Shown: positions 36,077 to 43,572 of the stretch, piece by piece
How positions within the stretch are numbered: the stretch's first letter is position 1
Layout: each line of letters begins with the position of its first letter
Assembly (NCBI GenBank): GCA_031547465.1
Contig: JAVBRX010000034.1
Span: 3,123 to 67,122, forward strand
DNA length: 64,000 bases
Direction: 5' to 3'
DNA from: Hohaiivirga sp031547465
GTDB taxonomy: Bacteria; Pseudomonadota; Alphaproteobacteria; Rhizobiales; Beijerinckiaceae
The notes under the pieces: model-generated
The model's database searches: none
The model's input: the letters and a program-made list of their open reading frames with translations, nothing else
Told to the model about the DNA's origin: nothing
Made by a program: the position numbers and the translations under genes

Positions 36077-36697
36077 TTACGCTCCGCGCCGTTCCCGCGC
36101 CTGAGCGATGCCCTTGCGGACACGGTTAGCGATGGTGAGAAGCAACAGGGCCGAGAGCACGTAAGGCAGAACGGCGAACCAATCCGGCAGGGGCCGCCAC
36201 AAGGCTACTGCGAGGCCGAGCGCGCCGAACACCAAAGCACGGTCGCTCTTGCCGAACGGGCCGTCATAGCGGCGTTCCGCACCGAGGAGCGGCCCCATGA
36301 CCCCGGCATATTCCGTCAGCACGGCCAACAGCACGACAATGCCGATGCTCAACGGCGAAAACGGCGCGATGAACACAAAAGGGACATACAAAGCCGCATC
36401 GGCGACGACATCGCCCAGTTCGTTGAGATAAGCGCCGAGATCGCTCTTCTGGCCATGTTCGCGGGCCAGCATCCCGTCGGCGGCGTTGAGCGCCATGCGG
36501 ACGAACAGCCACACCGGCAGCAGCAGGAACAATAGCCGCCACTCATAGCCGAAGATCAGAAGTGCGCCGAGCGCCACCGACAGGGCGGCGGCGGCAATTG
36601 TCACCTGATTGGCGGTAACGCCCCGCTCCGCCAGTTGCTGCACCCTTGGTCGCAGCAGATCCTGGAAACGCGATTTCAAACCATAAAGGGTCATCAT
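36077..36697 (-). CDS. CDP-alcohol phosphatidyltransferase (YnbA-like)
   Basis: The protein has 206 residues from ATG 36697, behind AAGGGATACGGCA. It is a multi-pass membrane enzyme of the CDP-OH-P transferase family, which joins CDP-diacylglycerol to an alcohol. The family motif is visible at residues 71-96 as NAADG-ML-AR ... GAYLNELGD. Two of the four usual Asp positions are Asn (N71 and N92). It is the first gene of the ynb-like operon, 47 nt before the YnbC-like gene. The alcohol substrate cannot be predicted. Confidence 0.86.
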   Translation of the reverse strand: MMTLYGLKSRFQDLLRPRVQQLAERGVTANQVTIAAAALSVALGALLIFGYEWRLLFLLLPVWLFVRMALNAADGMLAREHGQKSDLGAYLNELGDVVADAALYVPFVFIAPFSPLSIGIVVLLAVLTEYAGVMGPLLGAERRYDGPFGKSDRALVFGALGLAVALWRPLPDWFAVLPYVLSALLLLTIANRVRKGIAQARERRGA

Positions 36698-37143
36698 TGC
36701 CGTATCCCTTTTCAAAAGCACGTTCCGGAGCCTTCCCGGATTCATTGCCTCCCGGTCCTTGAGTCGGGATGTGAACAATGTTCACGGATCATAATGACAG
36801 AAGAATCGCTGCCGTCAAGATCGTTATGCGACGTCCGGAATTTCTGCCTTACCAATATGATAAACTGGTCCCGAGGTCCGGGGAACGACAGATTATCGGG
36901 TCTGCTCCAGAATGCGAATTTTAAGCCAGAACCTGCCAAGTTTGACATCAATACCAAGGTTTGCCGAATGTTATTGTTCAATAATGCAATGCCTAAGTCT
37001 ATCCGCAGGATTCCGGAAAAGGCCTTGCCTTGCTAATCTTCCATTCATAAACAAGCGCGTAAATTGATCGTGATTTTCGATGCGAACCCTGAATGATGAA
37101 TTGAAAAGGTTCGCCCCATAGTGGACCTGAAGGAGTCTCCTGA
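36698..37143. other. Intergenic region between the ynb-like operon and cytochrome c
   Basis: This 446-nt divergent gap has no convincing gene. It should hold the promoters of both flanking units. The only FNR-like text is TTGATCGTGATTT at 37064, which keeps one half-site of the consensus and is not convincing. Confidence 0.5.
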
Positions 37144-37527
37144 ATGCGTGCTCTAATGCTTTCCGCCCTGCTCGTTCCGTTTGCCCTCGGCGCTGCGAAC
37201 GCCCAGGATGTCGCCGCCGGTGAGAAGGTGTTCGCCCAGTGCCGTGCCTGTCATATGATCGGCGAGAATGCGAAGAATCTGGTCGGCCCGGTGATGAACG
37301 GCCTGATCGGTCGCCATTCCGGCTCCATTGAAGGCTTCGTCTATTCCGAGGCCAACAAGAATTCCGGCATCACCTGGGATGACGCGACTTTCCTGGAATA
37401 CATCAAAGACCCCAAGGCCAAGATCCCAAATACCAAGATGATCTTCGCCGGTGTTAAGGACGAGCAGAAGGCCAAGGATCTCCTGGCGTTCATCAAGCAG
37501 TTCGACGCTTCCGGCAAGAAAAAGTAA
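37144..37527 (+). CDS. Class I c-type cytochrome (cytochrome c2/c550 type)
   Basis: A 127-residue periplasmic electron carrier. The signal peptide ends at ANA-QD. The haem site CRACH is at residues 33-37 and the distal Met ligand in NTKMIFAG at about 99. The size and GRHSGSIEGFVYSEANKNSG segment fit mitochondrial-like cytochrome c2. Such proteins carry electrons from the bc1 complex to oxidases or, in denitrifiers, to periplasmic reductases including NosZ. The latter role is only inferred from the nos cluster in the same genome. Confidence 0.92.
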   Translation: MRALMLSALLVPFALGAANAQDVAAGEKVFAQCRACHMIGENAKNLVGPVMNGLIGRHSGSIEGFVYSEANKNSGITWDDATFLEYIKDPKAKIPNTKMIFAGVKDEQKAKDLLAFIKQFDASGKKK

Positions 37528-37564
37528 GAGCCGGCTCCAATTCGCGACCTGCAAGGTTCTGTAC

Positions 37565-37596
37565 CCAGCAACCGGTATCCGGTTGCTGGTTTTTTT
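37565..37596 (+). terminator. Strong intrinsic terminator after cytochrome c
   Basis: CCAGCAACCGG (37565-37575) pairs with CCGGTTGCTGG (37579-37589) around TAT, followed by seven T residues. It separates the cytochrome gene from glnD. Confidence 0.93.
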
Positions 37597-37757
37597 ATGA
37601 CTATCGATAAGAAGTCCGCTTGAACTGCTTTTCAGGCTATCGCTTGGGAAGTGCTGCGCGTAGCTAACCGATATGCCCAGCTTCCACCCTTGGAATGATG
37701 CCATTTCTATGCCATTGCATCATCTGACGCAGTGTTCAGCTTTATGAGCATTTGACG

Positions 37758-40520
37758 ATGCGCGCTCAAAAACCTTGCTCCGCCACGCAGGCGATTCTCG
37801 ACCGGTTCGGCGATGCGTCGTTCGCTGACGCCACAGCGTTGCGTAAAGCGCTGGTGCCGGAGATCCGCGCCCTCCTGGACGAAGGGCGGAACGAAGCAGA
37901 ACGTATCCTCAACGAACGGAAGAACGGACTTGCCTGCGCCCACTGCCTCTCTGCCACCATGGATCAGGCGATCCAGACCATTCATGATGTCGTCATCACC
38001 GTTCTCTACCCGCTCAACAATCCGACCTCGGGAGAACGGTTGTGTGTCGTCGCCACCGGCGGTTACGGGCGCGGCACACTTGCCCCCGGCTCGGATGTCG
38101 ATCTTCTGTTCCTGCTACCGTACAAGAAAACGCAGTGGAGCGAGAGCGTGGTCGAGACCATGCTGTACGTGCTGTGGGATCTGAAACTGAAGGTGGGGCA
38201 CGCAACGCGCTCCATCGACGAGTGTATCCGCGAAGCGGAGGGGGATTTCACCACCCGCACCGCCATCCTTGAGGCCCGGTATCTTACCGGCGACACGACG
38301 CTTTACACGGATCTGAAAAACCGCTTCGAGCATGAACTCGTCAAATCCTCGGCGGCGGAATTCGTCGACGCCAAATTGCGCGAGCGCGACCGGCGGGTCG
38401 AGAAAGCCGGGGAATCGCGCTATCTCGTCGAACCGAACGTCAAGGACGGCAAGGGAGGCTTACGCGACCTACAAACCCTGATGTGGATTGTACGCTACGT
38501 ATTCGGGCCGATCCGCAAACCCTCGGAACTGGTCAAGGCGGCAGCGATCACTCCGCATGAAGCGCGGCAGTTCTTTCGCTGCGAAGAATTTCTGTGGCGG
38601 GTACGCTGCCATATGCATTTTGCCGCCGGAAAAGGTGAGGAGCGCCTGACGTTCGATTTACAGAATGCTCTCGCCCCACGGCTGGGATACACCGCTACTA
38701 CAACGCTTTCAGCGGTGGAACAGTTCATGAAGGCGTATTTTCTGGTCGCCAAGGAGGTCGGCTCCCTCACCGCCCAGCTCTGCGCCGTGCTGGAAGCCCG
38801 GCACGCCAAGCGCCGCCCGATGCTCGACCGCCAGATCGAATCGGTACTGCAGGACGGTTCGATTCTGGAAAGCGGCGATTTTACCTTCGACAACGAGCGG
38901 CTGACATTGGCGCGCGGCGATGCGTTCATGACCGATCCTGTCAATCTGATCCGGCTGTTCTGGCTGGCAAGCCGACACAATGCGCCAATTCATCCGGATG
39001 CGCTGCGCCTTGCCAGCCAGCAACGCCGCCTGATTGATGCGGCGTTGCGAAAGAACCCCGAGGCCAACCGGCTGTTCCTCGACATCCTGACCTCGCGCAA
39101 CGCTCCCGACGTGGTGCTGCGGCTGATGAACGAGGCAGGGGTACTCGGGCGCTTCGTCACCGAATTCGGCCAGATCGTCGCGATGATGCAGTTCAGTATG
39201 TATCACCACTACACGGTGGATGAGCATCTGCTGCGCTCCATCGGCTTCCTGTCCGAGATCGAGGCCGGTCGACTGCAACACGAGCATCCGCTCGCCTCCT
39301 CCCTGACCGTTCCCAATCGGCGCGAATTGTATGTGGCGATGTTTCTGCACGACATCGCCAAGGGTCGCCCCAAGGACCACTCGGTGGCAGGCGAGCGCGT
39401 TGCCCGCAGGCTCTGCCCGCGCTTCGGCCTCAGCCAGGAGGAAACCGATACCGTCGCCTGGCTGGTACGCAACCATCTTCTGATGTCCAACACCGCGCAG
39501 CGCCGCGACCTCTCCGATCCGACGACGATCCGCAATTTCGCCGAGGCGGTCCAGAGTATGCACCGTCTCAAGCTACTGCTGATGGTCACCATCGCCGACA
39601 TCCGCGCTGTGGGACCGGGGGTATGGACCGGGTGGAAGGGCGAATTACTGCGGGCGCTTTATTTCGAAACCGAAATACTGCTAGGCGGCGCCAACGCCGA
39701 CCTTGCTCACCATGCCCGCATGGCCAAAGCCCAGGCTACCCTGCGAGCAGCGCTCTCCGACTGGCCCGATGAGGCGATTGACGCCTATCTCGGACGGCAT
39801 TCTCCGGCCTACTGGGTGCGGGTTTACGAATCGCGCCGCGTCAAGCATGCGCGGTTCGTGCGTGAAACGGAACTGTCAGGGCGAAGCATGGCGGCAACTG
39901 TCGAAACCGATAAGTTTCGTGGCGCTACCGAGTTGACCGTCTTCGCCCCGGACCATCCGCGCCTGTTGGCAATCATCACCGGCGCCTGCGCCGCATCGGG
40001 CGGCAATATCGTCGACGCGCAGATATTCACCACCATCGACGGCCATGCCATCGACACGATCACCCTGTCGGGGGCTTTCGAGCGCGACGAGGACGAGATG
40101 CGGCGCGGGCGGCGGATCGCCACGATTATCGAGCGGGCTCTGAAGGGCGAGGTGAAGATCGCGGATCTCGTCGAAAGCAGGCGTCCACGCCTGAGAGCCG
40201 ACAAGCCGTTCAAGCTCAAGCCGAAAATTTCCATCGACAACACCCTGTCGCAAAAGCATACAGTGATCGAAATTTCCGGCCTCGACCGGCCTGGCCTGCT
40301 TTACGATCTCACCACCGCCCTCGCTCGGCTCAACCTCAACATTGCCTCGGCGCATATCGTCACATTCGGGGAAAAAGCGGTGGATGTGTTTTATGTCACC
40401 GACCTCACCGGCACGAAAATCCTGCATTCCGGACGGCAGACGGCGATCCGCCGCACGCTGCTCGACGTATTCGAGCCGGAAGGAGGAAAGACCGCTTCGG
40501 CCCGGCAAGCGTCACCATAA
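37758..40520 (+). CDS. glnD: Bifunctional [protein-PII] uridylyltransferase/uridylyl-removing enzyme
   Basis: A nitrogen sensor of 920 residues that uridylylates PII (GlnB/GlnK) at low glutamine. The nucleotidyltransferase domain carries GGYGRGTLAPGSDVDLLFL near residues 95-113. The HD domain has MFLHDIAKGRPKDH near 535. Two ACT domains at the C-terminus start LTVFAPDHPRLLAI and IEISGLDRPGLLYD. The ATG at 37758 was chosen; a TTG six bases earlier is also possible, and neither has a strong ribosome site. Confidence 0.96.
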   Translation: MRAQKPCSATQAILDRFGDASFADATALRKALVPEIRALLDEGRNEAERILNERKNGLACAHCLSATMDQAIQTIHDVVITVLYPLNNPTSGERLCVVATGGYGRGTLAPGSDVDLLFLLPYKKTQWSESVVETMLYVLWDLKLKVGHATRSIDECIREAEGDFTTRTAILEARYLTGDTTLYTDLKNRFEHELVKSSAAEFVDAKLRERDRRVEKAGESRYLVEPNVKDGKGGLRDLQTLMWIVRYVFGPIRKPSELVKAAAITPHEARQFFRCEEFLWRVRCHMHFAAGKGEERLTFDLQNALAPRLGYTATTTLSAVEQFMKAYFLVAKEVGSLTAQLCAVLEARHAKRRPMLDRQIESVLQDGSILESGDFTFDNERLTLARGDAFMTDPVNLIRLFWLASRHNAPIHPDALRLASQQRRLIDAALRKNPEANRLFLDILTSRNAPDVVLRLMNEAGVLGRFVTEFGQIVAMMQFSMYHHYTVDEHLLRSIGFLSEIEAGRLQHEHPLASSLTVPNRRELYVAMFLHDIAKGRPKDHSVAGERVARRLCPRFGLSQEETDTVAWLVRNHLLMSNTAQRRDLSDPTTIRNFAEAVQSMHRLKLLLMVTIADIRAVGPGVWTGWKGELLRALYFETEILLGGANADLAHHARMAKAQATLRAALSDWPDEAIDAYLGRHSPAYWVRVYESRRVKHARFVRETELSGRSMAATVETDKFRGATELTVFAPDHPRLLAIITGACAASGGNIVDAQIFTTIDGHAIDTITLSGAFERDEDEMRRGRRIATIIERALKGEVKIADLVESRRPRLRADKPFKLKPKISIDNTLSQKHTVIEISGLDRPGLLYDLTTALARLNLNIASAHIVTFGEKAVDVFYVTDLTGTKILHSGRQTAIRRTLLDVFEPEGGKTASARQASP

Positions 40521-40532
40521 GACAAAACAAGA

Positions 40533-40564
40533 CTTGATTTACCGGACCGTCGACCTGATATCAG
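40533..40564 (+). promoter_or_regulatory. Heat-shock (RpoH-type) promoter of grpE
   Basis: CTTGAT (40533-40538), 16-nt spacer, CTGATATCAG (40555-40564). It differs from the CyTATnTnnG pattern by one base and has the same spacing as the groESL and dnaK promoters. It lies in the glnD-grpE gap, 34 nt before the grpE start. Confidence 0.55.
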
Positions 40565-40597
40565 GGTCTCCGATTCGTTTTGTTGATCAATTGAGAG

Positions 40598-41224
40598 ATG
40601 ATGAAACCCAACGACACTCAATCCCCCGCCGCCGGTGAAGAGCAATACGCCGATATTGAGAGCGCGGGCGCGGACACCGAGGATTTCACTGCCCAGACAA
40701 TTGCCGCGCTGGAAGCCGAGAATGCCGAATTCAAGGACCGGCTGTTGCGGGCGTTGGCGGAAGTCGAGAATCTGCGTCGTCGCGCAGCGCGCGACGTAGC
40801 GGATGCACGGACGTATTCCGTGACCAATTTCGCCCGCGACATGCTCACTGTCGCCGACAATATTCGCCGCGCCCTCGACGCGGTTCCGGACGAAACGCTG
40901 GCGGTCTTGCCGGAAGGCCCCATCAAGGGGGTGATCGAAGGTGTGACGGTAACGGAGCGCGACCTTCTCAATACTCTGGAACGGCATGGTGTGCGCAAAC
41001 TCGACCCGAAGGGCGAGCGGTTCGATCCGCATTTCCATCAGGCGATGTTCGAGATTCCCAACCCGGATGTCTATGCCGGAACGGTGCTTGACGTGATGCA
41101 GGTCGGTTACACGATCGGCGACCGGGTTCTGCGACCGGCCATGGTCGGCATTGCCAAAGGCGGCCCGAAAGCCCCGCCTGCGACGACTACGGACGATGGC
41201 GCCGGACCAGGCGAGACTGCGTAA
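40598..41224 (+). CDS. grpE: Nucleotide exchange factor GrpE
   Basis: A 208-residue DnaK co-chaperone. The acidic N-terminus is followed by a long coiled coil (ALEAENAEFKDRLLRALAEVENLRRR, cut by charged pairs) and the beta domain with FDPHFHQAMFEIP and VMQVGYTIGDRVLRPAMVGIAKG. There are two tandem ATGs at 40598 and 40601. It lies after glnD rather than next to hrcA, but a heat-shock-type promoter lies directly upstream. Confidence 0.95.
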   Translation: MMKPNDTQSPAAGEEQYADIESAGADTEDFTAQTIAALEAENAEFKDRLLRALAEVENLRRRAARDVADARTYSVTNFARDMLTVADNIRRALDAVPDETLAVLPEGPIKGVIEGVTVTERDLLNTLERHGVRKLDPKGERFDPHFHQAMFEIPNPDVYAGTVLDVMQVGYTIGDRVLRPAMVGIAKGGPKAPPATTTDDGAGPGETA

Positions 41225-41240
41225 TCCTATTGAAAATTCC

Positions 41241-41267
41241 GCCAATCCGGCTCGATACCGGATTGGC
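41241..41267. terminator. Convergent terminator between grpE and trmB
   Basis: GCCAATCCGG (41241-41250) pairs with CCGGATTGGC (41258-41267) around CTCGATA. On the minus strand it is followed by GGAATTTTC; on the plus strand no T run follows. It lies just after the trmB stop. Confidence 0.55.
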
Positions 41268-41269
41268 CG

Positions 41270-41965
41270 TCACACTCTACAGAACGTCAGATACGAGGGT
41301 GTGCGGCCTTCGCGCAAAGCCTTAGCCTCATAGCGCGTGCCGGGCCAGCCCGCCCAGGGTTTGCGCCAATCGTCCGGGCGCTCCGCCGTCCAGACGAACT
41401 CTTCCGAGCGAGCGATGCGCGCCAGCCCCCAACCGGCATAATCGTCGATATCAGTGGCGAAACGGAATTCTGCGCCGGGTTTCAGGATACGGGCAAGCAG
41501 GCGCAAGGCTTCATCGGAAAAGAACCGGCGTTTGCGTTGGCGGCGTTTCGGCCACGGATCGGGATAGAGCAGACAGGCCTGCTCGAACGCGGCGGACGGC
41601 AGGCGCGGCAGCAATTCGGCAGCATCCCGGTCCCACAGGCGGATATTGGTCAGGCCTTCCGTCTCGATCACCCGCAGTAGCTTGGCCATGCCGTTGACGA
41701 ACGGCTCGCAGCCGATGAAGCCGATTCCCGGATGGGCGCGAGCTGCTGCCGCAAGATGCTCACCGCCACCGAAACCGATCTCGATGCGATACCCCTGACA
41801 GGCTTGGCCGAACTGCGTTTCCAGATCTTTCGCCGGATCGACGCGCAATACCGGCAACAATGCCGCCAGGGCATCCTCCTGCCCAGGTCGGAGCTTTTTG
41901 CCTTTGATACGCCCGAAAAAGGCACGATCATTGGGGTTTTGCAAGGGCAACGGTTCGGCCATCAA
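41270..41965 (-). CDS. trmB: tRNA (guanine-N7-)-methyltransferase
   Basis: A 231-residue SAM-dependent enzyme that makes m7G46 in the variable loop of tRNA. The SAM motif EIGFGGGEHL is followed by GCEPFVNGMAKLL. The family motif LLYPDPWPKRRQRKRRF is near residues 143-159. The upstream gap of 160 nt contains a long imperfect palindrome around 42010-42055 and the metK terminator. The trmB-metK-lnt order is common in Rhizobiales. Confidence 0.95.
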   Translation of the reverse strand: MMAEPLPLQNPNDRAFFGRIKGKKLRPGQEDALAALLPVLRVDPAKDLETQFGQACQGYRIEIGFGGGEHLAAAARAHPGIGFIGCEPFVNGMAKLLRVIETEGLTNIRLWDRDAAELLPRLPSAAFEQACLLYPDPWPKRRQRKRRFFSDEALRLLARILKPGAEFRFATDIDDYAGWGLARIARSEEFVWTAERPDDWRKPWAGWPGTRYEAKALREGRTPSYLTFCRV

Positions 41966-42065
41966 TCAGAATATCGCTGATAACATCGGACGATGCTGTA
42001 GATTCATGGAAACGCGCCGCTTGTAGCCGAAAACCATGAATGCTTTTCGGTATGGCGCGCTAGAA

Positions 42066-42107
42066 CAAAAAAATCCGCACGAAACCATTATCGCGGTTTC
42101 GTGCGGA
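42066..42107 (-). terminator. Intrinsic terminator of metK
   Basis: Read on the minus strand, TCCGCACGAAACC (42107-42095) pairs with GGTTTCGTGCGGA (42086-42074) around 8 nt, followed by TTTTTTTGTT. It begins 17 nt after the metK stop. Confidence 0.92.
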
Positions 42108-42124
42108 CGCAAACGGTAAAATGC

Positions 42125-43303
42125 TTACGAAAGGGCAGATTTAAGCGCGGCAATGAGGTCGGTGCGCTCCCACGAGAAGCCGCCCTGCGCATCCGGCTTG
42201 CGGCCAAAATGGCCATAAGCGGCGGTGCGGGCATAGATCGGCTTGTTGAGGCCGAGATGGGTGCGGATGCCGCGTGGCGACAGGTCCATAGCATCCATCA
42301 GCACCGCTTCGAGCTTGCCCTCGTCAATCTTGCCGGTGTCGTGCAGATCGGCATAGATCGACAGCGGCTTGGCGACGCCGATGGCGTAAGCGAGCTGGAT
42401 GGTGCAGCGCGAGGCGAGGCCCGCGGCCACGACGTTCTTGGCGAGATAGCGCGCCGCATAGGCCGCCGAGCGATCGACCTTGGTGGGATCCTTGCCGGAG
42501 AACGCGCCACCGCCGTGCGGAGCCGCGCCACCGTAAGTGTCAACGATAATCTTGCGCCCGGTGAGGCCGCAATCGCCGTCCGGACCGCCGATGACGAACT
42601 TGCCGGTCGGGTTGACGTGCCATACCGTCTGCGGCGTAATCCAGCCCTGCGGCAGCGCCTTGCGGATGAACGGCTCGACAATAGCGTGTACACCTTCCGA
42701 AGTCAGGCTGTCGTCAAGATGCTGGGTGGAAAGCACCAGTTGCGTGACGCCGACCGGCTTGCCGTTTTCGTAACGGACCGTCACCTGGCTCTTGGCATCC
42801 GGCCCGAGCGCGCCGGCACCGTCGATCTTCGCCTTGCGGGCGGCGGTGAGATCTTCGAGGATCTTGTGGGCGTAATAGATCGGCGCCGGCATCAGTTCCG
42901 GGGTTTCGTCACAGGCATAACCAAACATGATGCCTTGGTCGCCTGCGCCCTCGTCCTTGCTGCCAGCGGCATCGACGCCCTGGGCAATATCGGAGGATTG
43001 CTTGTGCAGATGCACGGCGATATCGGCCTTAGCCCAATGGAAGCCGTCCTGTTCATAGCCGATATCCTTGATCGCGGCGCGAGTCAGTTCGACGATTCTG
43101 TCATGCGTGACCGATTCGGGACCGCGCACTTCACCGGCGATGACGACGCGATTGGTGGTCGCCAGCGTTTCGCAGGCGACGCGGGCTTCCGGCTGCGCAC
43201 CGAGATAGAGATCGACAACCGTATCGGAAATCCGGTCGCAAACCTTATCGGGATGGCCTTCCGACACCGACTCGCTGGTGAATAGGTAACTGGATCTCCG
43301 CAC
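42125..43303 (-). CDS. metK: S-adenosylmethionine synthetase
   Basis: Makes SAM from methionine and ATP. The start was set at GTG 43301-43303, which follows GAAGGA at 8 nt and gives the usual N-terminus RRSSYLFTSESVSEGHPDK (392 residues). Upstream ATGs would add about 30-50 unconserved residues. Signatures GAGDQGIMFGYA and GGGAFSGKDPTKVDRS are intact. The leader of about 130 nt did not match SAM-II or SAM/SAH riboswitch patterns by eye. It is separated from lnt by a repeat element. Confidence 0.95.
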   Translation of the reverse strand: MRRSSYLFTSESVSEGHPDKVCDRISDTVVDLYLGAQPEARVACETLATTNRVVIAGEVRGPESVTHDRIVELTRAAIKDIGYEQDGFHWAKADIAVHLHKQSSDIAQGVDAAGSKDEGAGDQGIMFGYACDETPELMPAPIYYAHKILEDLTAARKAKIDGAGALGPDAKSQVTVRYENGKPVGVTQLVLSTQHLDDSLTSEGVHAIVEPFIRKALPQGWITPQTVWHVNPTGKFVIGGPDGDCGLTGRKIIVDTYGGAAPHGGGAFSGKDPTKVDRSAAYAARYLAKNVVAAGLASRCTIQLAYAIGVAKPLSIYADLHDTGKIDEGKLEAVLMDAMDLSPRGIRTHLGLNKPIYARTAAYGHFGRKPDAQGGFSWERTDLIAALKSALS

Positions 43304-43435
43304 GATAATCGTCCTTCTTTTCAAACGGGCCTTAGCCTGCAAAGCGTAAAAAAACCGCCTGCTCATTGCATTTTTCAACGCAGAAGGCAAGATGGTTTGA
43401 CGAATTCGTTCGAAAAACAGAACAAGGCCTTTACA

Positions 43436-43572
43436 TGGATCAAGAGGCATTTACACGGAAATGCTCCTTGATCCGTGTTCCCTCATTTTCCGCATTCTGT
43501 TGCCCTAATTTCCTTATGCCGTAATGCCTTGTGCGTTTAACCGGGTTCCACTCAAACGCGCCTGGCTCTAAG
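43436..43572 (+). repeat. Rearranged copy of the intergenic repeat between lnt and metK
   Basis: A first stem GGATCAAGAGGCATTT pairs with AAATGCTCCTTGATCC (43436-43475). After unrelated spacing, CCTAATTTCCTTATGCCG leads into GCGTTTAACCGG and ACTCAAACGCGCC, matching the second hairpin of the family. The final CTCTA overlaps the lnt stop codon. Confidence 0.6.

Noticed and set aside
37064..37076. FNR-like TTGATCGTGATTT upstream of cytochrome c
   Set aside because: Only one half-site matches; the second half keeps two of five bases.
42010..42055. Imperfect palindrome upstream of trmB as a terminator or riboswitch
   Set aside because: The stem GCGCC/GGCGC with inner CCGAAAA/TTTTCGG is real, but it lies upstream of trmB and past the strong metK terminator, and it matches no known RNA element.
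43304..43450. Possible SAM riboswitch before metK
   Set aside because: The minus-strand leader contains GCTAAGG but lacks the pseudoknot and conserved blocks of SAM-II or SAM/SAH riboswitches by eye.
43304..43450. N-terminally extended MetK from the upstream ATG
   Set aside because: The extension is unlike MetK N-termini, while the GTG at 43303 has an ideal ribosome site and gives the family's normal start.
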